A stretch of 39,147 nucleotides of DNA from CAZWKX01 sp964633975 (lineage in GTDB: Bacteria; Actinomycetota; Acidimicrobiia; Spongiisociales; UBA11373). Below the pieces are notes generated by a model. It was not told where the DNA came from, searched no databases, and worked only from the letters and a program-made list of their open reading frames with translations. Location: assembly GCA_964633975.1 (NCBI GenBank), contig CAZWKX010000020.1, forward strand, positions 1 through 39,147, in the 5' to 3' direction. A program made the position numbers and the translations under genes. Every line of letters begins with the position of its first letter. Position 1 is the first letter of the stretch. Positions 16,146-24,866 of the stretch are shown piece by piece.

Positions 16146-16943
16146 CTATTCGTGGAGCGAAACCATCTCTTTCTCGGTTGCTTCGCCGGGCAGTTTGCCC
16201 ATGATGATCATGGCGAGCACCTCGTCCTTGGTCACGTCCTTCTTGTTGACAGTGCCGACGATCTTGCCTTGGAGCATGACTGTGATGCGATCGGCCAGGT
16301 CGAAGACGCCGTGGATATCGTGGCTGATAAGGAAGATGCCGATTCCCTCGTCCTTCAACTGCAGGATCAGGTCCCCTACTTGCGCGGTCTCGCCGGGGCC
16401 GAGAGCCGCAGTTGGTTCGTCCATGATCAGGATGCGGGCGTTGAAGTGCACCGCCCGGGCGATGGCGACGGCTTGGCGCTGGCCGCCGGACAGCGACTCT
16501 ACGGGACTTCTGAAGTTCTCGAACAGGGGGTTGAGCCTTCTCATTACCGTCCGGGTGGCGTCTTCCATGGCCGCGTCGTCGAGTATTGCCCAGCGGGTGC
16601 GCAGCTCTCGCCCCAGGAACATGTTGCCCGGTGCGTCGATGTTCTCGGCGAGCGCAAGAGTCTGGTAGGTGGTCTCTATGCCCCGATCCTTGGCCTCACG
16701 GGGTGTGTTGATGAACACCTGCTCTCCGTCGATGTAGACCTCTCCGGAGTCGGCCTTGTGGGCGCCGGACAGGGTCTTGATGAGTGTGGTCTTGCCGGCG
16801 CCGTTGCCCCCTACCAGTGCCACCACCTCTCCGGGGTAAAGGTTGATGTCGACACCGTCGACCGCGTGCACACCTCCGAAGGCGACACGAATGTTGCGCA
16901 TCTCCACCAGCGGGACTCGCCCGTTTTTTACTGCTTGTGTCAT
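16146..16943 (-). CDS. Sugar ABC transporter ATP-binding protein, single domain (XylG/FrcA type)
   Basis: A 265-aa ATPase for the importer encoded upstream. Walker A is GGNGAGKTTL (from residue 45), the Q-loop is TYQTLAL, the signature is LSGGQRQ (151-157), Walker B is LIMDEP (D175, E176) and the H-loop is ISHD (H208). All are intact. Most ribose/xylose-type ATPases are two-domain proteins of about 500 aa. This one has a single nucleotide-binding domain, as in FrcA-like systems, and so should work as a homodimer. Its ATG overlaps the permease stop by 4 nt. It ends 7 bp from the 3' end of the tRNA-Asn gene on the opposite strand. Confidence 0.93.
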   Translation of the reverse strand: MTQAVKNGRVPLVEMRNIRVAFGGVHAVDGVDINLYPGEVVALVGGNGAGKTTLIKTLSGAHKADSGEVYIDGEQVFINTPREAKDRGIETTYQTLALAENIDAPGNMFLGRELRTRWAILDDAAMEDATRTVMRRLNPLFENFRSPVESLSGGQRQAVAIARAVHFNARILIMDEPTAALGPGETAQVGDLILQLKDEGIGIFLISHDIHGVFDLADRITVMLQGKIVGTVNKKDVTKDEVLAMIIMGKLPGEATEKEMVSLHE

Positions 16944-18271
16944 TGCTGCATCCTTCGGCGATAGATGGTGTCGATGGTCACTGCCAACACCAGGACAACA
17001 CCGACAACCACTTTCTGCACTGAGTTCTCCACTCCCATGAGCACCATGCCCGATGACAGGGACTGCATCACGAGCGCACCGATTACTGCTCCTGGGATGG
17101 TTCCGACGCCACCCGAGAACGAGGTTCCACCGATCACGGCTGCCGCTATCACGTAAAGCTCGCTCAGCTCACCGAGGCTGCCCACAGCGGCGTTGAGGCG
17201 AGCTGTCTGCACCGCGGCGGCGAAGGCGACCAGCACACCCATGAGCATGAAGACCTTGACGATGGTCCAGCGGGTCCGGATACCGCTGAGTTCCGCAGCC
17301 TCAGGGTTTCCGCCGATGGCGAACACGTAACGGCCGAAACTCAGCCGGGTGGCGATGAAGGTCATGACCAGGGTCACGCCGATCAGGATGAGTACCGGCA
17401 CGGCGATGCCGAGGGAGATGCTCAGCCCGGTTTCCGGCCAGGCAATGCCGTGGTCTGCGGCGTACTGTCTGGCGAGCAGATCCGGCATGTAGTAGCGGTT
17501 CAGCCAGAAGATTGCCACCAGCACGGCGCCACAGCTGATCACACCCAGAGTGATCTCTACCGGTATGGCTCGGACCGGGAACCCGTATTTATGGCGCTGC
17601 CGGCGACGGTTGATGATCAGGGCGACGATCCCCACGCATCCGGCGATGCCGAGGATCCAGCTCCACATGCCGCCGATGGTGCCGCGGGCGCCGCCGCCGA
17701 GCAGCTGGAAATACGTATCCAGAGGGGCCACGGTTTTGCCGCTCGAAAGCACCCAAGCGATCCCCCTCCAGGCCATAAACCCTCCCAGGGTGACGATGAA
17801 GGAGGGGACGGCGAGATAGGCGATGACGACCCCCTGCAGACCGCCGGCCAAGGCGCCCAGCACAACACCAACGATGAGGGTGATGATCCAGGTGGCCGGG
17901 TGGTCAAAGCCCCAAAGATTGGGGAGAAATCTGACCTGGACCAGTGCCATCACCACGCCAACGAACGACATCAGCGCGCCAACGGAAAGGTCGATGTTGC
18001 GGGAGACGATCACCAGCACCATGCCGGTGGCCATGATGGCGACGGCGGAGGTCTGGACCGATAGGTTCCACAGGTTGCGCGGGGTCAAGAAGGTGTGGCC
18101 GGACAAAAAATGGAAGAGGATCCAGATGCCAGCCAGAGCCACCAACATGCCCAGCATGCGGGCATCGATTTCGGTGGCGCGCAGAAAAGCGGCAATCGGC
18201 CGTTTGCGCCTTTCCCCCGGCCGGTTCTCGCCCGCGTCCTGTCCTGAAGTAGCTTCTGAGCTTTGCGTCAT
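16940..18271 (-). CDS. Sugar ABC transporter permease (BPD_transp_2; XylH-like)
   Basis: A 443-aa inner-membrane permease with about ten hydrophobic spans, for example LVALAGIWILFHFLSG, VAIMATGMVLVIVSRNIDLSVGALMSF and VIAAAVIGGTSFSGGVGTIPGAV. NIDLSVG and GGTSxxGGxGxxxGxxxG are the signatures of the ribose/xylose/AI-2 permease family. The long insertion in the middle (between about 200 and 290, with GxPVRAIPVEITLGVISCG) is typical of XylH-type members. It forms the channel with the ATPase encoded immediately after (4-bp overlap). The binding protein gene lies upstream, separated by 98 bp holding a strong stem-loop. Confidence 0.93.
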   Translation of the reverse strand: MTQSSEATSGQDAGENRPGERRKRPIAAFLRATEIDARMLGMLVALAGIWILFHFLSGHTFLTPRNLWNLSVQTSAVAIMATGMVLVIVSRNIDLSVGALMSFVGVVMALVQVRFLPNLWGFDHPATWIITLIVGVVLGALAGGLQGVVIAYLAVPSFIVTLGGFMAWRGIAWVLSSGKTVAPLDTYFQLLGGGARGTIGGMWSWILGIAGCVGIVALIINRRRQRHKYGFPVRAIPVEITLGVISCGAVLVAIFWLNRYYMPDLLARQYAADHGIAWPETGLSISLGIAVPVLILIGVTLVMTFIATRLSFGRYVFAIGGNPEAAELSGIRTRWTIVKVFMLMGVLVAFAAAVQTARLNAAVGSLGELSELYVIAAAVIGGTSFSGGVGTIPGAVIGALVMQSLSSGMVLMGVENSVQKVVVGVVLVLAVTIDTIYRRRMQQ

Positions 18272-18294
18272 GGTGTTACATCCCGAGCCGACCG

Positions 18295-18338
18295 GACGCA
18301 GCCACGCTCACGACCTCCGCCGCGAGCGTGGCTGCGTC
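18295..18338 (-). promoter_or_regulatory. 15-bp intercistronic stem-loop between binding-protein and permease genes
   Basis: GACGCAGCCACGCTC (18295-18309) pairs perfectly with GAGCGTGGCTGCGTC (18324-18338) around a 14-nt loop. There is no U-run. In many ABC operons such stems protect the 5' mRNA segment or partly terminate transcription, so the binding protein is made in excess. That role is inferred here. Confidence 0.6.
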
Positions 18339-18369
18339 TCATAGTCGATTGGCGGCCAGCCCTGTTCGG

Positions 18370-19470
18370 CTAGTCGCAGACGTCCACGGTTCCGGCCGGC
18401 ACGCCCTGGCAGAGAGTGTCAACGTCGATCCAGTCGGCGTCGAGTACCAGCTGCAGGTTGTCCTGCGTGATCGGGACCGGGGCCAGCAGGATCGAGACCA
18501 TCGAATTCCCACCTGGGGAATCGAAGAGCACGGTGCCTGCCACGTCTTCGAGCGCGGTGCCTTGAGCCATGGCAACCGCGGCTTCACCCGCGGCCTTGCC
18601 CAGGTCACGAGCATCCTTCCAGACCGACACGGTCTGCGTACCGAGGGCAACACGGTTGAGTGCGGCCGCGTCGCCGTCCTGCCCGGACACCGGCACGAGG
18701 CCGGCCATGCCCTGGGCCGTAAGCGCGGCGATCACGCCGCCGGCCGTGCCGTCGTTGGAAGCGACGACTGCGTCCACCTCGTTGTTTTGCTGAGTCAGGA
18801 TCTGTTCCATGTTCGTCTGAGCAATGGCGGGATCCCAGTTGTCTGTGTACTCCTCAGCGACGATGGTGATGTCACCGGCAGCAATGGCGTCTGCCAGGAC
18901 CTCGCCCTGGCCTTCACGCAGGAAGTCGGCATTGGCATCCGCCGGGTTGCCCTTGATCATCACGTAGTTGCCGGTCGGTTGGACCGCATAAACGGCACGC
19001 GCCTGCATGCGCCCGACTTCAACATTGTCGAACGTGATGTAGAGAGCCCCAGGGTTCTCGATGAGTCGGTCATACGCGACCACCGGGATGCCCTGGTTCA
19101 GAGCGCTCTCGACTGCGGGCAGGATGGCGGTCTGATCCTGAGCCAGGATGATGAGCGCATCCGCTCCATCCGCGATCAGCCTTTCCACGTCGGTGATTTG
19201 CTGCTCCTCCGACGATCCGGCGTCCGACGAGATGTACGTTCCACCAGCGTCCTCGATGGCGGCCACGATGGCGGGTTCATCCCAGTTCGCCCAGCGCTCT
19301 TCCTGGTAGTTGTTCCACGAGACGCCGATGGTGAACCCTTCGCTTGCGGCCGTTGTGGTGGCGCCTTCTCCTGCCGTTGTGGTGGCGTTGTCGTCACCAC
19401 AGGCCGTGAACATCACCCCGAACAGAACCGCAAACACTGCGAGGAACACCCAAAGTTTCCGTTTGGTCAC
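18370..19470 (-). CDS. Sugar-binding lipoprotein of ABC transporter (XylF-like)
   Basis: A 366-aa periplasmic-binding-protein fold. The signal peptide ends FTAC (C24) GDD, followed by a short Thr/Ala linker. The fold is of the ribose/xylose type: IGVSWNNYQEERWANWDEPA at the start, GADALIILAQDQTAILPAV, YDRLIENPGALYITFDN (YDRLI is characteristic of XylF), YTDNWDPAIAQTNMEQIL, VASNDGTAGGVIAALTAQG and VSGQDGDAAALNRVALGTQT. Ligand is probably xylose or a similar pentose, by motif only. GTG 19470 follows AGGAGG at 4 nt. The order binding protein, permease, ATPase matches an importer operon. No sugar-catabolic or regulator gene is next to it. Confidence 0.92.
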   Translation of the reverse strand: MTKRKLWVFLAVFAVLFGVMFTACGDDNATTTAGEGATTTAASEGFTIGVSWNNYQEERWANWDEPAIVAAIEDAGGTYISSDAGSSEEQQITDVERLIADGADALIILAQDQTAILPAVESALNQGIPVVAYDRLIENPGALYITFDNVEVGRMQARAVYAVQPTGNYVMIKGNPADANADFLREGQGEVLADAIAAGDITIVAEEYTDNWDPAIAQTNMEQILTQQNNEVDAVVASNDGTAGGVIAALTAQGMAGLVPVSGQDGDAAALNRVALGTQTVSVWKDARDLGKAAGEAAVAMAQGTALEDVAGTVLFDSPGGNSMVSILLAPVPITQDNLQLVLDADWIDVDTLCQGVPAGTVDVCD

Positions 19471-19673
19471 ATTTCCTCCTTGTTGGTGGCACCCCCCGAC
19501 ACGGATCGACCGACGCCGTACCGTTCACCCCCCCATCGACGGGGGAGCACACTGCGCACAGCGCCTCGGCTCCTTCGGAGGGTTTCACTCCTTCTTGGAC
19601 CCTAAAAGTGTAGGGCCCAGTATGTGAGCCTAAGCGCCAGGTGCGGGTCCCTGCAACTGCACCTGCGACGTGA
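19471..19673 (-). promoter_or_regulatory. Leader/promoter region of the sugar transporter operon
   Basis: About 200 bp without a gene. On the minus strand it contains several hairpins, including CCCCC/GGGGG around ATCGAC (19530-19545) and CCCTA/TAGGG near 19600-19616. The 5' UTR could therefore be structured. I recognise no known riboswitch consensus. The IS3 end abuts this region and may have displaced the original upstream promoter. Confidence 0.35.
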
Positions 19674-20884
19674 GCCCCGGATAGTGGTCAATTCTCTGTG
19701 GGAGTCCGACCCTGAGAGTGGGGGATGACCATGATGAAACGGCATCGACACACCTCTGAGCGGGCGGTGCGGGAGCTGCGTGGGGGGAACGGTTGCTGAA
19801 TGAGGGCCAGGATCTGGCTGAGGTGCTGCGGCATCTTGAGATGGCGGAGTCGACTTGGAACCGGTGGCGGAGCACCTACGGCGGGATGAAGGCCGACGCG
19901 GTGAAGCGGCTGAAGGAGCTCGAGGCGGAGAACGCCCGCCTGAAGAAGCTGTTGGCTGAGGCCGAGTTGGATGAGGCGATGCTCAAGGAGTTGGCCGAGG
20001 GAAAATGGTGTCCCCGGATCGTCGCCGCGGCGCCGTTGGGGTGCTGCAGGCCCGGTTCGGGGTGTCACGGCGTCGAGCATGCCGGGTGGTGGGCTAGTGG
20101 CGCTCCACGCAGCGTCGTCGTGTTCGGTCGATACCCGTCGAGGATGAGAAGCTGCGGCGCCGGCTCCGTGAGTTCGCTCGCCGGCATCCTCGTCTGGGGT
20201 GGCGCAAGGCCCACGACGTGGTGCGCCGCGAGGGATGGGAGGTGAATCACAAGCGGCTCCGGCGTCTGTGGCGTGAGGAAGGCCTGCGCCGGCCGCCACC
20301 ACGCAAGGACAAGAAGCGCCCCCCCGGCACTACCGACGGCACCCTGTTGCGTGCCGAGCACCCCAACCACGTGTAGGCGTTGGACTTCCAGTTCGACGAG
20401 ACCGCCGACCAGCGACGCCTCAAACTGTTGAACATCGTCGACGAGCACACCCGGGAAACTCTCGCCATGGACGTGGGGCGCTCCATGGGCGCCGACACCG
20501 TTGTGGCAGTCATCCAACGCCTCGTCGGCAAGCGAGGCGCTCCGGCGCATCTGCGCATGGACAACGGGCCCGAGCTGATCGCCTGGGCGCTGCGGGGCTG
20601 GTGCCGCCTATCAGGTACCGGCACCAGTCACATCGAGCCCGGATCCCCCTGGGAGAACCCCTGGATCGAGTCATTCAACCAACGCGCCCGTGACGGACTG
20701 TTGGACATCACCGAGTTCGGGTCGCTCACCGAAGCCCGCGTCGTCATAGGAGACTGGAGGAACGAATACAACACCTGGCGACCCCACAGCAGCCTCAGCG
20801 GTCTCACCCCCGCCAAGTAGGCTGCCCAATGGACCCGAAACGACCAACCCCGACTCCCATAGCGGCTGGACCAACCACCGGGGC
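19674..20884 (+). mobile_element. IS3-family insertion sequence, decayed, with 33-bp imperfect terminal repeats
   Basis: Left end 19674-19706 and right end 20852-20884 form an ungapped 33-bp imperfect inverted repeat matching at about 24 positions. Both begin GCCCCGG when read inward and both end TGGGAGTC. Between them lies an IS3-type orfA/orfB transposase. A target duplication is not clear; CACCTGCG is seen near both flanks but in different spacing. The element is 1.2 kb, as expected. It separates the sugar ABC operon from hypF. Confidence 0.75.
19731..20820 (+). pseudogene. IS3-family transposase orfA/orfB with a frameshift and two in-frame TAG stops
   Basis: OrfA starts near 19731 (MKRHRHTSERAVRELR). 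A frameshift in the G-run 19782-19787 breaks it, and it continues as LLNEGQDLAEVLRHLEMAES with the helix-turn-helix and leucine-zipper region (ELEAENARLKKLLAEAELDE). OrfB in another frame reads RRRACRVVG, then TAG at 20095-20097, then LGWRKAHDVVRREGW, RKDKKRPPGTT, TAG at 20374-20376 (in place of the W in HVWALDF), then the integrase core. The DDE residues are all kept: D at 20383-20385, D at 20560-20562 and E at 20668-20670, with 35 residues between the last two. The TAGs replace Trp and probably Gln, so recoding is unlikely. The element should be inactive. Confidence 0.85.
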
Positions 20885-21189
20885 CCCGTCACCTGCGGTG
20901 CACAAGAGCACTTGTTTATGCGGAAGCGTCGAACGGCGACTGCGCCGGCAATAGATGACCTGTTCGGGCCGTTCGTAGTGTGGCTGTGAGCTTGCCTCTT
21001 TGCGGAGCCGTGACCGTCTCACGCGCTTGCGGCCTGCCCCGACGCCGGCACAGTGTCGATCAACGCGGCCGAGCCAGCATCCGCCCCCCGGTACACTCCG
21101 CCGGGCCGGGCGGCGCCCTTTTCTGACCCGCCTGGGGTGCCCATGAGCTTCCCATCAGCAACCCTCACAGCGCCGTTCGGGGACGTCCG
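20885..21189. other. Upstream region of hypF
   Basis: About 305 bp between the IS right end and hypF with no gene. TACACT at 21092-21097 could be a -10 box giving a leader of about 85 nt. GGGGACG just before the hypF ATG is a modest ribosome site. No operator-like palindrome was noticed. Confidence 0.35.
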
Positions 21190-23496
21190 ATGAGTGCCGT
21201 CCACCGCCTTCGTGTCGAGGTGCGCGGGGCGGTCCAGGGAGTCGGATTCCGCCCCTTCGTCTACCGGCTGGCCCACGACTTCGACCTCGCCGGATGGGTG
21301 GTCAACGACACCGGCGGCGTCCATATCGAGGCGGAGGGCCCGCGGGAGCGCCTCGAGGCCTTCTCCAAGCGCCTCGGCGCCGAAGCTCCGCCGCTTGCCG
21401 AGATGCACTCTATAGAGGAGGAATGGCTGGAGCCGGTCGGATATCGCTCCTTCGAGATCCGGCACAGCGACGAGACGGGCGCCAAGAGCGTTGCCCTGCT
21501 GGCCGACATCGCCACCTGCGAGGACTGCCGGAGGGAGGTGCTCGACCCGTCCGACCGTCGCTACCGCTATCCGTTCACCAACTGCACCAACTGCGGCCCC
21601 CGGTTCAGCATCATCGAGTCGGTGCCCTACGACCGGCCCAACACCACCATGCGGCGCTTCGAGATGTGCGACGACTGCCGACGCGAGTACCGGGACCCTG
21701 CCGACCGGCGGTTCCACGCCCAGCCCAACGCCTGCGGGGTGTGCGGCCCGAAGCTCACCCTGCTCGACCCCTCGGGCGCCGAGCTGGCGGAGGGGGACGA
21801 GGCCATCGGCCAAGCGGCCGCAGCGGTGAAGACGGGGCGTATTCTCGCCCTGAAAGGGCTGGGCGGTTTCCTTCTCATCGTCGATGCCGCCGACGAGGAG
21901 GCGGTGTCGCGGCTGCGGGAGCGTAAGGGGCGCTACGGCAAGCCCTTGGCTCTCATGGCGACCGACCTGGGCGCGGTGCAGCGGATCGCCAAGGTGACGC
22001 CTGAGGAGGCGCAGCTGCTCGCCTCGCCGGAGGCGCCGATCGTGCTGCTTTCGGCGAGAGCGGACGCCGGTGTGGCGGAGGCGGTGGCTCCGGGGAACCC
22101 GTACGTGGGTGTGATGCTCCCCTACACACCTCTCCACACGCTGCTAATGGCCTCTCTGGGCACCCCGGTGGTGGCGACCAGCGGGAACCTGAGCGACGAG
22201 CCCATCTGTATCGACGAGGCGGAGGCGCTGGAGCGCCTCGGGGGCGTCGCCGACCTGTTCCTGGTGCACGACCGACCCATCGCCCGTCACGTCGACGACA
22301 GCGTCACCGCCGTCGTGGCCGGGGCTCCGCAGCCGATCCGGCGGGCCCGGGGCCTGGCCCCGCTGCCGGTACGGTTGCAGGAGCCGATGCCCACCGTGCT
22401 TGCCGTGGGTGCCCACCTGAAGAACACTATCGCTCTCTCCGTCGGCGGCAACGTGTTCCTGAGCCAGCACATCGGCGATATGGAGACTCCACAGGCCCTC
22501 GACGCCTTCGAGCGGGTGATCGGGGACTTCCTCGACATGTACGAGGCGGAGCCGGTGGCCATCGCCCACGACCTTCACCCCGACTACGCCTCGACCAAGT
22601 GGGCCGCCGATGCGGTCGCTTCTGGAGGTCCAGGCTGGAGGGGTCGCCTCGGCGGCCTGCCCTTGATCGGCGTGCAGCACCACCAGGCGCATCTTGCCGC
22701 CTGCCTGGCCGACAACGGCGCCGATCGGGCGCTCGGGGTCACCTGGGACGGCACCGGCTACGGCGACGACGGCACCGTGTGGGGCGGCGAGTTCCTGCTC
22801 GGCGGCGCCGCCGGGTTCGAGCGGGTGGCCCATCTGCGGCCCTTCCGGCTGCCGGGTGGCGAGGCCGCCGTCGTCGAGCCGCGGCGCGTCGCTCTGGCCT
22901 TGCTCTGGGAGCTACGCGGCGAGGCGGCCTGGGAAGTGCCGGCTGTGGCATCGGCTTTCACTTCGGGGGAGCGGGCTCCGCTCAGCAGAATGCTCGAGAC
23001 CGGTTTCCGCGCCCCGGTCACCTCCTCTTGCGGCCGGCTCTTCGACGGCGTGGCCTCGCTGCTTGGCCTGTATCAGAAGATCTCCTTCGAAGGCCAGGCG
23101 GCCATGGCCCTGGAGTACGTCGTCGGCGGCGGAATCAACGACGCCTACCCGCTTCCGCTGGTGGAGAAGGACGGTGTGCTGCTGCTCGACTGGGAGCCGC
23201 TCCTCGGGGCGGTGCTCGGCGACCTCGAGGGCGGGGTCGAGGCGCCGGTGGCGGCGGCCCGATTCCACGGAGCGCTGGTCGAATCGATCGTCGCCGTGGC
23301 GGAGAGGATCGGCGAACGCAGAGTTGCTTTGACCGGGGGATGCTTCCAGAATCGGCTCCTGAGCGAGCGGGCCATCGGCCGCCTGGAGAGGGCGGGCTTC
23401 GATGTGCTGGTCCACCGCCGTGTTCCCGCCAACGACGGCGGCATCAGCCTGGGACAAGTGGCGGTGGCCGCAGCCGGTCTCGAAGCGAGGAGGTAG
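21190..23496 (+). CDS. hypF: [NiFe] hydrogenase maturation carbamoyltransferase HypF
   Basis: A 768-aa protein that makes the carbamoyl group transferred to HypE for synthesis of the cyanide ligands of the Ni-Fe site. Domains in order: acylphosphatase-like (GAVQGVGFRPFVYRLA, residues about 10-90); two zinc fingers with C110/C113/C132/C135 and C160/C163/C182/C185 (CEDCRRE, CTNCGPRFS; CDDCRRE, CGVCGP); a YrdC-like domain (ILALKGLGGFLLIVDA); and a Kae1-like domain (AHDLHPDYASTKWA, QHHQAHLAACLADN, TWDGTGYGDDGTVWGGE). It ends with LTGGCFQNRLLSE and NDGGISLGQ. Every essential motif is present and length is standard. It begins the hypFCDE cluster; the HypC ATG follows 6 nt after its stop. Confidence 0.97.
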   Translation: MSAVHRLRVEVRGAVQGVGFRPFVYRLAHDFDLAGWVVNDTGGVHIEAEGPRERLEAFSKRLGAEAPPLAEMHSIEEEWLEPVGYRSFEIRHSDETGAKSVALLADIATCEDCRREVLDPSDRRYRYPFTNCTNCGPRFSIIESVPYDRPNTTMRRFEMCDDCRREYRDPADRRFHAQPNACGVCGPKLTLLDPSGAELAEGDEAIGQAAAAVKTGRILALKGLGGFLLIVDAADEEAVSRLRERKGRYGKPLALMATDLGAVQRIAKVTPEEAQLLASPEAPIVLLSARADAGVAEAVAPGNPYVGVMLPYTPLHTLLMASLGTPVVATSGNLSDEPICIDEAEALERLGGVADLFLVHDRPIARHVDDSVTAVVAGAPQPIRRARGLAPLPVRLQEPMPTVLAVGAHLKNTIALSVGGNVFLSQHIGDMETPQALDAFERVIGDFLDMYEAEPVAIAHDLHPDYASTKWAADAVASGGPGWRGRLGGLPLIGVQHHQAHLAACLADNGADRALGVTWDGTGYGDDGTVWGGEFLLGGAAGFERVAHLRPFRLPGGEAAVVEPRRVALALLWELRGEAAWEVPAVASAFTSGERAPLSRMLETGFRAPVTSSCGRLFDGVASLLGLYQKISFEGQAAMALEYVVGGGINDAYPLPLVEKDGVLLLDWEPLLGAVLGDLEGGVEAPVAAARFHGALVESIVAVAERIGERRVALTGGCFQNRLLSERAIGRLERAGFDVLVHRRVPANDGGISLGQVAVAAAGLEARR

Positions 23497-23502
23497 AGCC
23501 AG

Positions 23503-23781
23503 ATGTGTCTTGGTGTTCCCGGCAAGGTCCTCGAGACCTGGGACGACGACACCGGCATGAAGATGGGCCGGGTCTCGTTCGGGGGCATCGTCAAGGAGGT
23601 GTGCCTGGCCACGACGCCGGAGGCTGGCGTCGACGACTACGTGGTGGTGCACGTCGGGTTCGCCATCTCGGTCCTCGACGAGGAGGAGGCCCAGCGGGTC
23701 TTCGGCTATCTGGAGGAGATGGGGGAGCTGGCCGAGCTGGAGATCGCCGAGGGCGGAGAGCCCGCCGGTGAAACGCCATGA
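23503..23781 (+). CDS. hypC: Hydrogenase assembly chaperone HypC
   Basis: A 92-aa chaperone beginning MCLGVPGKV with the essential N-terminal Cys2, followed by KVSFGGIVKEVCLA-like residues and VVVHVGFAISVLDEEEA, the usual HypC core. It binds the Fe(CN)2CO precursor with HypD and escorts it to the large subunit. GAGGAGG lies about 8 nt before ATG 23503. The stop overlaps the hypD start (ATGA). A somewhat longer acidic C-terminus than average is present. HypC homologues may also act in HybG-like roles. Confidence 0.95.
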   Translation: MCLGVPGKVLETWDDDTGMKMGRVSFGGIVKEVCLATTPEAGVDDYVVVHVGFAISVLDEEEAQRVFGYLEEMGELAELEIAEGGEPAGETP

Positions 23782-24866
23782 GGTACGTGGACGAGTACCG
23801 GAGCGAGGCCGAAGCCAAGCGCTACCTCGACGTCATAGCCAAGACCGTCACCAGGCCTTGGAACCTCATGGAGATCTGCGGCGGGCAGACCCACACCGTG
23901 GTCAAGGCGGGCATCGACGAGATGCTGCCCCGAGAGGTCACCTTGGTGCATGGCCCGGGGTGCCCGGTGTGCGTCACCCCGTTGGGACTCATCGACAAGG
24001 CGTTGGCCATTGCCCGCCGTCCCGAGGTGGTGTTCGCTTCGTTCGGCGACATGATCCGGGTGCCCGGCTCCAGAGAGGACCTTCTTAGCGTCAAGGCGGC
24101 TGGTGGCGACGTGCGGGTGGTGTACTCGCCGCTGGACGCGGTGAAGATCGCCGTCGCCAACCCGGGCCGCCAGGTGGTGTTCTTCGCCGTCGGGTTCGAG
24201 ACCACGGCCCCGGCCAACGCCATGGCGGTGCTGTGGGCCCGCGACCTGGGCCTCGACAACTTCTCCATCCTCTCCTCACACGTGCTGGTGCCCCCGGCGA
24301 TGGAGGCCATCCTCGGATCCCCGGACAACCTGGTGCAGGGGTTCCTTGCCGCCGGCCACGTCTGCGCCGTCATGGGCTACTGGGAATACGAGCCCATCGC
24401 CGCCAAGTACGAGGTGCCCATCGTGGTCACCGGCTTCGAGCCGCTCGATTTGCTCCAGGGCATCACCATGGCGCTCATCGCCCTCGAAAAGGGGCGTCAC
24501 GGGGTGGAGAACCAGTACAGCCGCGCCGTCACCCGTGAGGGCAACAAGGGTGCCCAGAAGCTGATCTCGCAGGTGTTCGAGGTGCAGGACCGAGCCTGGC
24601 GCGGCATCGGCGAGATCCCTCGGAGTGGGCTCGGCGTGCGCCGCCAGTTCGCCGCGTTCGATGCCGAGCGCCGCTTCGACGTCGAAGGCATCTCGGCCCG
24701 GGAGTCGCCGGAGTGCATCGCCGGGGACATCCTGCGTGGACTCAAGAAGCCGCATGAGTGCTCGGCCTTCGGCATCCGCTGCACGCCGGACCATCCCCTG
24801 GGCGCTCCCATGGTCTCGTCCGAAGGTGCCTGCGCCGCCTATTACCAGTACGGGCGGACCCGATGA
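23778..24866 (+). CDS. hypD: Hydrogenase maturation protein HypD
   Basis: A 362-aa Fe-S protein that, with HypC, assembles Fe(CN)2CO. Conserved motifs: MEICGGQTHTVVKAGIDEML with C34; VHGPGCPVCVTP with C62 and C65; FFAVGFETTAPANAMAV; and a C-terminal [4Fe-4S] set of Cys (ECIAGDILRG, ECSAFGIRCTPDHPLG, GACAAYYQYGR). All the cluster and scaffold Cys are present. The start overlaps hypC by 4 nt and the stop overlaps hypE by 4 nt, indicating translational coupling. Confidence 0.97.
   Translation: MRYVDEYRSEAEAKRYLDVIAKTVTRPWNLMEICGGQTHTVVKAGIDEMLPREVTLVHGPGCPVCVTPLGLIDKALAIARRPEVVFASFGDMIRVPGSREDLLSVKAAGGDVRVVYSPLDAVKIAVANPGRQVVFFAVGFETTAPANAMAVLWARDLGLDNFSILSSHVLVPPAMEAILGSPDNLVQGFLAAGHVCAVMGYWEYEPIAAKYEVPIVVTGFEPLDLLQGITMALIALEKGRHGVENQYSRAVTREGNKGAQKLISQVFEVQDRAWRGIGEIPRSGLGVRRQFAAFDAERRFDVEGISARESPECIAGDILRGLKKPHECSAFGIRCTPDHPLGAPMVSSEGACAAYYQYGRTR

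Noticed and set aside
18328..19605. 425-codon plus-strand ORF opposite the sugar-binding protein gene
   Set aside because: Antisense shadow; it has His/Arg/Asp-rich low-complexity sequence and runs through a clear hairpin.
20095..20376. Two in-frame TAG codons considered as stop-codon recoding (selenocysteine or pyrrolysine type)
   Set aside because: The codons replace Trp and probably Gln, differ in context, and occur with a frameshift in an IS element. Other genes end at TAG normally.
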